Assembly: GCA_004299665.1 (NCBI GenBank)
Contig: SCQZ01000051.1
Coordinates: 1-12,446 of the forward strand
Origin: Jatrophihabitans sp.
GTDB taxonomy: Bacteria; Actinomycetota; Actinomycetes; Mycobacteriales; Jatrophihabitantaceae
DNA length: 12,446 nucleotides
Reading direction: 5' to 3'
The translations under genes and the position numbers were made by a program. Under the pieces are notes generated by a model. The model worked only from the letters and a program-made list of their open reading frames with translations, ran no database searches and was not told where the DNA came from. This document shows positions 6,856-12,446 of this stretch, piece by piece. Within the stretch, counting starts at the first letter, position 1. Each line of letters opens with the position of its first letter.

Positions 6856-8667
6856 TCAGCAGCCGGACAGGCGGCGTGCCGTGTTGACGAGCCCGACATG
6901 GCTGAACGCCTGCGGGGTGTTGCCCAGCTGCCGCTTGTCGACAGCGTCCCACTCCTCGCTGAGGATGCCGACGTCGTTGCGCAGGTCCAGCAGCCGCTCG
7001 AAGATACGTTCGGCCTCGCCGGCGCGGCCGATGCCGTGCAAGGCGTCGGCCAGCCAGAACGTGCAGGCCAGGAAGGCGCCCTCGCCCCCGGGCAGTCCGT
7101 CCACGCCGCCGTCGGCGGTCGGGTCGTAGCGCAGCAGGAAGCCGTCGTGGTCCAGTTCGCGCTGCACGGCCTCGACGGTTCCGACGACGCGGGGGTCGTC
7201 CCAGGGCAGGAAGCCGACGGCCGGGATCTGCAGCAACGCCGCGTCCAGCCCGGTGGAGCCGTAGAACTGCGTGAACGTCGTGCGGCCGGCGTCGTAGCCG
7301 CGCTCGCAGACCTCGGCGTGGATCTGCGCCCGCAGGGCCCGCCATCGCTGCACCGGGCCGTCCAACCCGAACCGCTCGACGGCCTGCACCGCGCGGTCGA
7401 TGCCGGCCCAGGCCATCACCTTCGAGTGGACGAAGTGCCGCTGCGGACCGCGGATCTCCCACAGCCCGTTGTCGGGGTCCGACCAGTGGGACTCCAGGTG
7501 GTCCAGCAGCGCGCGCTGCACGTCCCAGGCGCTGGTCTCGTGGGCGATCCCGTGCTCGCGCGCCAGGTGCAGCCCGTCGAGCACCTCACCCCACACGTCG
7601 AGCTGGAACTGGCCGGACGCGGCGTTGCCGACGCGCACCGGCGTCGAGCCCGCGTAGCCCGCGAGCCAGCCGAGCTCGAACTCGGTCAGACGGCGGGTCC
7701 CGTCGATCCCGTACATGATCTGCAGGTCGGCCGGGTCGCCGGCGACGGCCCGCAGCAGCCACTCGCGCCAGGCCTTCGCCTCGGCGGTGTAGCCGGTGCC
7801 GATCAGCGCCTGCAGCGTCATGGTCGCGTCCCGCAGCCAGCAGTAGCGGTAGTCCCAGTTGCGCGGGCCGCCGAGCTGTTCGGGCAGTGACGTGGTGGCC
7901 GCCGCGACGATGCCCCCGGTGGGGGCGTGCGTCAGGGCCTTGAGCAGCACCAGCGAGCGCCGCACCGCGGCGGTCCAGTGCTCGTGCCCGGCCGGCGCCG
8001 CGAAGGAGAATCGGCGCAGCCAGTCGTTCCAGAACGCCTCGGTGGCGGCGAGCGCCGCGTGCGGGTGCACCGGCCGCGGCGCGGGCCCGTAGGAGGGCGC
8101 GTAGGTGAGCACGAACGCGACCCGCTCGCCCGCGGCCACCTCGAACCGGGCCCGCGTCGTCAGCGCCCCGTCCACCTCGGCGCCCTCGGTCCGGACCGCG
8201 GTGGTCAGCCACAACGAGTCCGGCCCGGCGACGAAGCAGGTCTGGCCGTGCACGCGGCGCACCCAGGGCACGATGTGCCCGTAGTCGAAGCGGACCCGCA
8301 GCTCCATCCGCATCGGCACGCGCCCGCGCACGCCCTCGACGATGCGCACCAGATCCGGTGCGCTGTCCGGGGAGCTGCCGCGCGGGGGCATGAGGTCGCT
8401 GACCCGGACGGCGCCGTCGGGGGTGTCCCACTCGGAGTCCAGCACGAGCGCGTCGCCCCGGTACGCCCGCCGGGTCGCGCCGACGTCCGTCTCCCACACC
8501 GCCGCCGGCGCGAGGCGGAAGAGGCCGGCGTCGGCGTCCCCGACGAGGGCGGCGAAGCACGCGGGGGAGTCGAAACGCGGCAGGCACAGCCAGTCGATCG
8601 CGCCGTTGCGGCCGACGAGCGCCGCGGTGTGCAGATCGCCGAGCAGCGCGTAGTCCTCGATCAGCAT
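6856..8667 (-). CDS. GH15 family glycoside hydrolase (glucoamylase/trehalase-like)
   Basis: A 603-residue enzyme without a signal peptide, so probably cytoplasmic. It has the usual bacterial GH15 layout: an N-terminal beta-sandwich (about 1-220, opening MLIEDYALLGDLHTAALVG) and an (alpha/alpha)6 barrel (about 225-603). Barrel landmarks are NWDYRYCWLRDA (270-281), LWEIRG with E404 as likely general acid, and ILSEEWD (568-574) with E571 or E572 as likely general base. The C-terminal LGNTPQAFSHVGLVNTA is a family signature. The inverting mechanism gives beta-glucose from alpha-glucans, or from trehalose as in the mycobacterial GH15 trehalase. Sequence alone does not separate these. The ATG at 8667 is chosen for its AGGAGG ribosome binding site a few bases upstream; a longer frame begins at 8748 but lacks these features. 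The dehydrogenase follows 22 nt downstream. Confidence 0.92.
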   Translation of the reverse strand: MLIEDYALLGDLHTAALVGRNGAIDWLCLPRFDSPACFAALVGDADAGLFRLAPAAVWETDVGATRRAYRGDALVLDSEWDTPDGAVRVSDLMPPRGSSPDSAPDLVRIVEGVRGRVPMRMELRVRFDYGHIVPWVRRVHGQTCFVAGPDSLWLTTAVRTEGAEVDGALTTRARFEVAAGERVAFVLTYAPSYGPAPRPVHPHAALAATEAFWNDWLRRFSFAAPAGHEHWTAAVRRSLVLLKALTHAPTGGIVAAATTSLPEQLGGPRNWDYRYCWLRDATMTLQALIGTGYTAEAKAWREWLLRAVAGDPADLQIMYGIDGTRRLTEFELGWLAGYAGSTPVRVGNAASGQFQLDVWGEVLDGLHLAREHGIAHETSAWDVQRALLDHLESHWSDPDNGLWEIRGPQRHFVHSKVMAWAGIDRAVQAVERFGLDGPVQRWRALRAQIHAEVCERGYDAGRTTFTQFYGSTGLDAALLQIPAVGFLPWDDPRVVGTVEAVQRELDHDGFLLRYDPTADGGVDGLPGGEGAFLACTFWLADALHGIGRAGEAERIFERLLDLRNDVGILSEEWDAVDKRQLGNTPQAFSHVGLVNTARRLSGC

Positions 8668-8671
8668 CGCC

Positions 8672-8677
8672 TCCTGT
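8672..8677 (-). promoter_or_regulatory. Strong ribosome binding site of the GH15 gene
   Basis: Read on the minus strand, AGGAGG lies 4 nt before the ATG at 8667. It is the best Shine-Dalgarno in the window and fixes the start against the longer upstream frame. Confidence 0.7.
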
Positions 8678-8694
8678 TCTACCCCATATGCGTC

Positions 8695-8719
8695 GTCGCG
8701 CGATATGACGCCGCGCGAC
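8695..8719. repeat. Inverted repeat in the GH15/DUF3499 divergent region
   Basis: GTCGCGCG (8695-8702) and CGCGCGAC (8712-8719) are perfect 8-bp arms around a 9-nt AT-richer centre. The element sits in the 116-bp region between the divergent GH15 and DUF3499 genes, 28 bp upstream of the GH15 start. It could be an operator for a dimeric repressor of the sugar operon. No regulator gene lies next to it. Confidence 0.4.
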
Positions 8720-8769
8720 ACGACAGGTGTTCGCGGCCGCGCTAGCACCGTTCCGGGCGTCGACAGGGC

Positions 8770-8775
8770 TAGTGT
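8770..8775 (+). promoter_or_regulatory. Candidate -10 box for a leaderless DUF3499 transcript
   Basis: TAGTGT fits TANNNT and lies 8 nt before the GTG at 8784, so transcription would begin at or within a base of the start codon. No Shine-Dalgarno precedes the GTG. No good -35 is seen. Confidence 0.4.
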
Positions 8776-8783
8776 CGCGGGCT

Positions 8784-9134
8784 GTGAGGACCGTGAGGCG
8801 CTGCACCCGCACCGGCTGCGCCCGCCCCGCCGTCGCCACCCTCACCTACGCCTACTCCGACCTCACGGCCGTCGTCGGGCCGCTCGCCACCGTGGCCGAG
8901 CCGCACTCCTACGACCTGTGCGAGGAGCACGCCCTGCGGCTGACCGTCCCGCGCGGATGGGAGGTGCTGCGGCACGCCGGGGAGTTCCCGGCGCCGATCC
9001 CGCACGCCGACGACCTGGAGGCCCTGGCCGACGCCGTGCGGGAGGCTGCCCGCGTCGAGCCGGCGGTTCCTGCCGGGGTCGACGGCGAGACCGGCCGCCG
9101 CGGCCACCTGCGCGTGGTCCCGAGCACGGAGTAG
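8784..9134 (+). CDS. DUF3499 family protein
   Basis: A 116-residue actinobacterial protein of unknown function, comparable to mycobacterial Rv3258c. The N-terminal half is the conserved part: RRCTRTGCARPAVATLTYAY, then SDLTAVVGPLA and HSYDLCEEHA. C7, C12, C46 and H49 are spaced like a small zinc-binding knuckle, which suggests a metal site (inference). The C-terminal third is Ala/Glu-rich and variable. The GTG at 8784 is preferred over the ATG at 8727 because conserved residues begin right after it (RTVRRC) and a TANNNT hexamer sits 8 nt upstream. It lies just before the phosphomannomutase in the same orientation, as in mycobacteria; the gap is 29 nt. Confidence 0.88.
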   Translation: MRTVRRCTRTGCARPAVATLTYAYSDLTAVVGPLATVAEPHSYDLCEEHALRLTVPRGWEVLRHAGEFPAPIPHADDLEALADAVREAARVEPAVPAGVDGETGRRGHLRVVPSTE

Positions 9135-9150
9135 GCCGCGGCCCGCTCGG

Positions 9151-9156
9151 TAGGCT
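9151..9156 (+). promoter_or_regulatory. Candidate -10 box for a leaderless phosphomannomutase transcript
   Basis: TAGGCT fits TANNNT and is separated by exactly 7 nt from the ATG at 9164, the classical leaderless spacing in actinobacteria. The short 29-nt gap from the DUF3499 stop has no Shine-Dalgarno. The gene could therefore have its own promoter in addition to readthrough from DUF3499. Confidence 0.45.
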
Positions 9157-9163
9157 CCTGACC

Positions 9164-10552
9164 ATGAGCCCCTCCCGGGTGGACCTGTCGACGATCATCA
9201 AGGCGTACGACGTCCGCGGCACGGTGCCCGACCAACTCGACGAGTCGATCGCCCGGGCCGTGGGCGCGGCGTTCGTGGACGTCACCGGCGCCGCGCGGAT
9301 CGTCACGGCGCACGACATGCGCGAGTCCGGCCCGGGGTTGGCCCGGGCCTTCGCCGAGGGGGCCATGCACCGCGGGGCCTCCGTCGTCGAGGCGGGGCTG
9401 GCCTCCACCGACATGCTGTACTTCGCCTCCGGCCACCTGGGGCTGCCGGGGGCGATGTTCACCGCCAGCCACAACCCCGCGCGCTACAACGGCATCAAGA
9501 TGTGCCGCGCGAACGCGGTGGCGATCGGCCAGGACAGCGGGCTGGCCGAGATCCGCGAGGTCGCCGAGCGCTACCTCGCCGCGGGGCTGGCGCCCGCGCC
9601 CGCGGCCGGCCAGGTGGAGCAGGTCGACCTGCTGACCGCCTACGCGCAGTACCTGCGCTCGCTCGTCGACCTGTCCGGGATCCGGCCGCTGAAGGTCGTC
9701 GTCGACGCGGGCAACGGCATGGGTGGGTACACGGTCCCGGCGGTGCTCGGCGACGCGACGCTGCCCGCGCTGCCGCTGACGATCGTGCCGATGTACTTCG
9801 AGCTGGACGGCTCGTTCCCCAACCACGAGGCGAACCCGCTCGTCGCGGAGAACATCGTGGACCTGCAGCGGGCCGTGGTGGCCGAGCAGGCGGACATCGG
9901 GCTCGCCTTCGACGGCGACGCGGACCGGTGCTTCGTCGTCGACGCCGCCGGCGCGGCGGTCTCGCCGAGCGCCATCACGGCTCTGGTCGCCGAGCGGGAA
10001 CTGCGCCACTCGCCGGGAGCGACGGTGATCCACAACCTGATCACCTCGCATGCCGTCCCGGAGGTGATCCGCGAGTGCGGCGGGGTCCCGGTGCGCACCC
10101 GGGTCGGGCACTCCTTCATCAAGGGCGAGATGGCCGCGCACGGCGCGATCTTCGGCGGCGAGCACTCGGCGCACTACTACTTCCGGGACTTCTGGAACGC
10201 CGACACCGGCATGCTCGCGGCGATGCACGTGCTCGCCGCGCTCGGCTCCCAGCCGGGCACCCTCGCCGCGCTGACCGCCCGCTACGACCGGTACGCCGCA
10301 TCCGGGGAGATCAACTCCACGGTCACCGACCAGGGGGCCAGGCTCGCGGCGATCCGGGCGGCCTTCGCCGGCCGCGCCGAGAGCATCGACGACCTGGACG
10401 GCCTGACCGTCGACCTCGGCGACGGCAGCTGGTTCAACGTGCGCGCCTCCAACACCGAACCGTTGCTGCGGCTGAACGTCGAGGCCCGCGACGCCGCCGC
10501 CATGGCGGCGCTGCGCGACGAGGCGCTGGCCGTCATCCGCGAAGGGAGCTGA
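9164..10552 (+). CDS. manB: Phosphomannomutase/phosphoglucomutase
   Basis: A 462-residue cytoplasmic alpha-D-phosphohexomutase. It interconverts mannose-6-phosphate and mannose-1-phosphate, feeding GDP-mannose for mannosylated lipids, glycans and glycoproteins. The four-domain family layout is complete. The catalytic phosphoserine is S102 in TASHNPARYNGIK. The magnesium loop is DGDADR (250-255). The sugar-specificity loop is GGEHSAHYYF (331-340). The phosphate-binding loop is RASNTEP (427-433). Length is normal. The ATG at 9164 gives the expected N-terminus (VDLSTIIKAYDVRG) and follows a leaderless-type TAGGCT box. It is followed 1 nt after its stop by the Trm112-like gene. The neighbourhood matches that of mycobacterial Rv3257c (manB/pmmA). 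Activity on glucose phosphates is also possible. Confidence 0.95.
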   Translation: MSPSRVDLSTIIKAYDVRGTVPDQLDESIARAVGAAFVDVTGAARIVTAHDMRESGPGLARAFAEGAMHRGASVVEAGLASTDMLYFASGHLGLPGAMFTASHNPARYNGIKMCRANAVAIGQDSGLAEIREVAERYLAAGLAPAPAAGQVEQVDLLTAYAQYLRSLVDLSGIRPLKVVVDAGNGMGGYTVPAVLGDATLPALPLTIVPMYFELDGSFPNHEANPLVAENIVDLQRAVVAEQADIGLAFDGDADRCFVVDAAGAAVSPSAITALVAERELRHSPGATVIHNLITSHAVPEVIRECGGVPVRTRVGHSFIKGEMAAHGAIFGGEHSAHYYFRDFWNADTGMLAAMHVLAALGSQPGTLAALTARYDRYAASGEINSTVTDQGARLAAIRAAFAGRAESIDDLDGLTVDLGDGSWFNVRASNTEPLLRLNVEARDAAAMAALRDEALAVIREGS

Positions 10553-10553
10553 G

Positions 10554-10766
10554 GTGGCGATGGACCCGGACCTGCTGGAACTGCTCGCCTGCCCGAGCCC
10601 GGACCACGCACCGCTGCGGTACGAGCAGGCCGACGGCACCGAGTCGCTGGTGTGCACCGCCTGCGCCAGCCGGTTCCGCATCGACGACGGCGTGCCGGTG
10701 CTGCTGGCCGACGAGGCCGTGCCCGGGCCGAACGGGCTGGGCGTCCCCGCCGCACCGACCGGCTGA
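10554..10766 (+). CDS. Trm112-like zinc-ribbon mini-protein
   Basis: A 70-residue protein of the Trm112p/DUF343 family. LLELLACPSPDHAPLRY and LVCTACASRFRIDDGVPVLL carry the family pattern, with probable zinc ligands C13, C34 and C37. The usual second cysteine of the first knuckle is missing (S15 to H18 occupy the place), as in many actinobacterial members. Trm112 proteins act as small partner subunits of methyltransferases in eukaryotes and archaea; the bacterial role is unclear. The GTG start at 10554 lies 1 nt after the phosphomannomutase stop, with GGGAG 6 nt upstream. ATG at 10560, two codons later, is possible. Its fixed place between the phosphomannomutase and the SIS-domain gene suggests co-translation. 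Confidence 0.88.
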   Translation: MAMDPDLLELLACPSPDHAPLRYEQADGTESLVCTACASRFRIDDGVPVLLADEAVPGPNGLGVPAAPTG

Positions 10767-10780
10767 ACCTCCTGCCGCCC

Positions 10781-12082
10781 ATGTTCGACGAGGCGCTGCT
10801 CGACGACGAGGAGGAGTTGGCCCGCCGCGACTCCGACGGCCTGCTCTGGGCGCTCGCCACCGCCGGCTCCCAGGTGCGTCGCGCCGTCGAGACCGTCGGC
10901 GAGTTCGGTCTCGAGGCCCTGCGCAGCGACACCCCGCCACGAGCCCTGCTGGTGGCCACCGACGCTCCGCCGTCGGTCACGGTGCGGGTCGTCACGCGCC
11001 TGTCCTGCGAGGCGACGCCCGCCCTGGCGTGGCACGGCGTCGAACTGCCGCGCTGGGCCGGACCCGCCGACGCGCTGCTGATCGGCGCCGTCGACGGGCA
11101 CCATCCCCGGCTGGCCGAGCTGGCCGAGCAGGGCGCGCGGCGCGGGCTGCTGATGGCGGTCGTCGCCCCTGCCGGATCCCAGGTCGCCGCCGCGGCCGGC
11201 CGGGCACCGGTGCACGCGCTGCCCACCGGTCTGAACCGCCGCGCCTTCCGCTGGGCGGTGATCACGCCGCTGCTGCAGGCGCTCGACGCGCTCGGCGTGC
11301 ACGCGGTCCCCCCGGGGCTGCTCGCGGCCGTCGCCGACGGGCTGGACCAGACCGCGGAGATCTGCCGGCCCGGCAGCGACGCGTTCACCAACCCGGCCAA
11401 GGCACTCGCCCTGGAGTTCAGCGACACCCTGCCGGTGATCGCCGGTGCTGGTGCGCTGGCCGGGGTCGCCGCGCGCGCGATCGCCGACGCGCTGCAGACC
11501 TGCGCCGGCGCCCCGGCGGTCTCGGTCAGCCTGCCCGACGGCGCGGGGCGCGCCGGTGCGCTGCTGCGCGGCGCCGGGCCTTCCCCCGCCGGCTACGCCT
11601 CCACCGGCGGGGGGACCCCCACTCCCGCCGGCTACGCCTCCGTCGGCGGGGGGACCCCCACTCCCGCCGGCTACGCCTCCGTCGGCGGGGGGACCCCCAC
11701 TCCCGCCGGCTACGCCTCCGTCGGCGGGGGGACCCCCACTCCTGACCGCGACTTCTTCCGGGACCGCGTCGAGGGCGCCGGACCGCGCCGCGCCCGGCTG
11801 CTCGTGGTCGGGGACGACGGCGCCGCCGACGATCCGGCCCTGGGGTCCCGTTCGGGTGCCCAGATCCAGCTCGACGAGGTCGCCGCGCGCCGCGCCGCCT
11901 CCGCCTTGCACACGCTGGCGCGCGAGCTGGGGCTGCGCTCGTCGAGCGTCGACGTGCCGCCCGGCCCGGCGCTCGTGCGGTTCGCGGCGGCGACGGCCTT
12001 CGGCGACTTCACGGCCTCCTACCTGGCGCTGGGCCTCGGCCTGGATCCCGGTGCCCTGGGCCCGGCCGAACGGCTGCATTGA
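10781..12082 (+). CDS. SIS-domain sugar-phosphate isomerase-like protein (TobH/Rv3256c type) with repeat insertion
   Basis: A 433-residue protein similar to TobH/Rv3256c proteins, which resemble the bifunctional phosphoglucose/phosphomannose isomerases. The start is MFDEALLDDEEELARRD. The first SIS-like domain is at about 40-160 and the second begins near 195. The C-terminal bact-PGI_C-like segment includes SGAQIQLDEVAARRAASALH and a final RFAAATAFGDFTASYLALGLGLDPG. Between the halves of the second domain, residues 269-320 are four 13-residue repeats, PAGYAS(T/V)GGGTPT. Mycobacterial Rv3256c is about 346 residues, so much of the extra length is this insertion. It could convert fructose-6-phosphate and mannose-6-phosphate, supplying the phosphomannomutase, but that activity is inference. 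The ATG at 10781 lies 14 nt after the Trm112-like stop without a clear ribosome binding site. Confidence 0.87.
   Translation: MFDEALLDDEEELARRDSDGLLWALATAGSQVRRAVETVGEFGLEALRSDTPPRALLVATDAPPSVTVRVVTRLSCEATPALAWHGVELPRWAGPADALLIGAVDGHHPRLAELAEQGARRGLLMAVVAPAGSQVAAAAGRAPVHALPTGLNRRAFRWAVITPLLQALDALGVHAVPPGLLAAVADGLDQTAEICRPGSDAFTNPAKALALEFSDTLPVIAGAGALAGVAARAIADALQTCAGAPAVSVSLPDGAGRAGALLRGAGPSPAGYASTGGGTPTPAGYASVGGGTPTPAGYASVGGGTPTPAGYASVGGGTPTPDRDFFRDRVEGAGPRRARLLVVGDDGAADDPALGSRSGAQIQLDEVAARRAASALHTLARELGLRSSSVDVPPGPALVRFAAATAFGDFTASYLALGLGLDPGALGPAERLH
11585..11740 (+). repeat. Four in-frame tandem copies of a 39-bp hairpin-forming repeat
   Basis: Units lie at 11585-11623, 11624-11662, 11663-11701 and 11702-11740. 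Copies 2-4 are identical; copy 1 differs at two adjacent bases (AC for GT), turning V into T. Each unit encodes PAGYASVGGGTPT and can fold: CCCGCCG and CGGCGGG are perfect arms around 13 nt, followed by GGGGGACCCCC. Copy 1 gains one Watson-Crick pair by its change (8-bp arms). Because 39 is a multiple of 3, copy number can change without breaking the reading frame. Confidence 0.97.
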
Positions 12083-12446
12083 GCGCCGAGCACGCGGGCG
12101 GGACCCGCGCGGTCCTGGCCGCGTTGGGGGCGAACCTGGGGATCGCGGCCGGGAAGTTCGTCGCGTTCGCGCTGACCGGGTCCGCCTCCATGCTCGCCGA
12201 GGGCGTCCACTCGGTCGTCGACTCGGGCAACCAGGGGCTGCTGCTCATCGGCGGCCGTTCCGCGCGGCGGCGCGCGACGCCCGAGCACCCGTTCGGCTAC
12301 GGCCGCGACCGCTACGTCTACGGCTTCCTGGTGGCGCTGCTGCTGTTCTCGGCCGGGGGGTTGTTCGCCCTCGTCGAGGGCATCGGGAAGATCCGGCGGC
12401 CGCACCATCTCGACGCGCCGCTGGTCGCGGTGCTCGTGCTGGTGCT
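12079..12446 (+). CDS. Cation diffusion facilitator (CDF) transporter, 3'-truncated by window edge
   Basis: The first 122 residues of a membrane exporter of divalent metals (zinc, cobalt, iron or manganese) driven by proton exchange. The N-terminus (TRAVLAALGANLGIAAGKF) is membrane helix 1. Helix 2 holds the metal-site pair H44 and D48 in EGVHSVVDSGNQGLLL. HPFGYGRDRYVYGF (70-83) is the CDF loop signature leading into helix 3. H-xxx-D in helix 2 is usual for zinc-type members, but helix 5 is outside the window. The start is TTG at 12079, overlapping the TobH-like stop (TTGA), with no better start before residue 38 (ATG 12190), which would cut off helix 1. The overlap suggests translational coupling with the mannose-phosphate genes. 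Confidence 0.9.
   Translation, partial: MSAEHAGGTRAVLAALGANLGIAAGKFVAFALTGSASMLAEGVHSVVDSGNQGLLLIGGRSARRRATPEHPFGYGRDRYVYGFLVALLLFSAGGLFALVEGIGKIRRPHHLDAPLVAVLVLV

Noticed and set aside
8727..8783. Earlier ATG start for DUF3499
   Set aside because: The added 19 residues look unconserved, and the TANNNT hexamer would fall inside the gene. GTG 8784 directly precedes the conserved RRC motif.
11585..11740. Tandem repeat as a CRISPR array
   Set aside because: The units are directly abutting with no spacers, lie inside a coding frame and have no cas genes nearby.
9502..11745. 747-codon plus-strand open frame
   Set aside because: Runs in another frame across phosphomannomutase and the genes after it; Arg-rich and motif-free.
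8909..12079. 1056-codon minus-strand open frame
   Set aside because: Antisense to DUF3499, phosphomannomutase, Trm112-like and TobH-like genes, all with clear family motifs. Its product is Arg/Gly/Asp-rich without domains, and its GGPPADGGVAGGS repeats are just the complement of the tandem repeat.

Overview
The window is very GC-rich DNA (roughly 70 percent by eye, with G or C at most third codon positions). It comes from an actinomycete. The best evidence is the right-hand block: a DUF3499 gene, a phosphomannomutase, a Trm112-like mini-protein, a TobH/SIS-domain isomerase-like protein and a cation diffusion facilitator. Its first four genes echo the Rv3258c-Rv3257c-Rv3256c neighbourhood of mycobacteria. 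GTG/TTG starts, 4-nt stop/start overlaps and apparent leaderless starts also fit Actinomycetota. I cannot name a genus.

Left region (1-5705). Bases 1-359 hold no gene I can support. Next is a two-component system on the minus strand: a CitA/DcuS-type membrane sensor kinase (2659-1049) overlapping a CitB/DcuR-type response regulator (1052-360) by 4 nt. Across a 175-bp divergent promoter region lies a plus-strand ABC uptake operon of the nitrate/sulfonate/NMT1 superfamily: ATPase (2835-3659), permease (3656-4567) and a lipoprotein substrate-binding protein (4620-5705). The simplest reading is that the kinase senses an extracellular carboxylate-like ligand and the regulator switches on the transporter. 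The ligand cannot be read from the sequence.

Middle region (5706-8667). A perfect 38-bp palindrome lies between convergent genes and probably ends transcription from both sides. On the minus strand, a GH15-family glucoamylase/trehalase-like hydrolase (8667-6856) is followed 22 nt later by a zinc-dependent dehydrogenase resembling glucose 1-dehydrogenase (6833-5784). GH15 enzymes release beta-glucose and glucose 1-dehydrogenases oxidise it, so the pair may form a short intracellular sugar-to-gluconate route.

Right region (8668-12446). The mannose-phosphate block runs on the plus strand. The DUF3499 and phosphomannomutase starts are each preceded at 7-8 nt by a TANNNT hexamer, which suggests leaderless transcripts. 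The TobH-like gene carries four in-frame tandem copies of a 39-bp hairpin-forming repeat, adding 52 residues in the middle of the protein. The CDF transporter starts with TTG, overlaps the preceding stop and runs off the right edge.

I see no CRISPR array, tRNA, rRNA, insertion sequence or phage gene, and no clearly new multi-gene system. The most unusual features are the in-frame repeat expansion and the pairing of a carboxylate-sensor-type kinase with an NMT1-type ABC importer.
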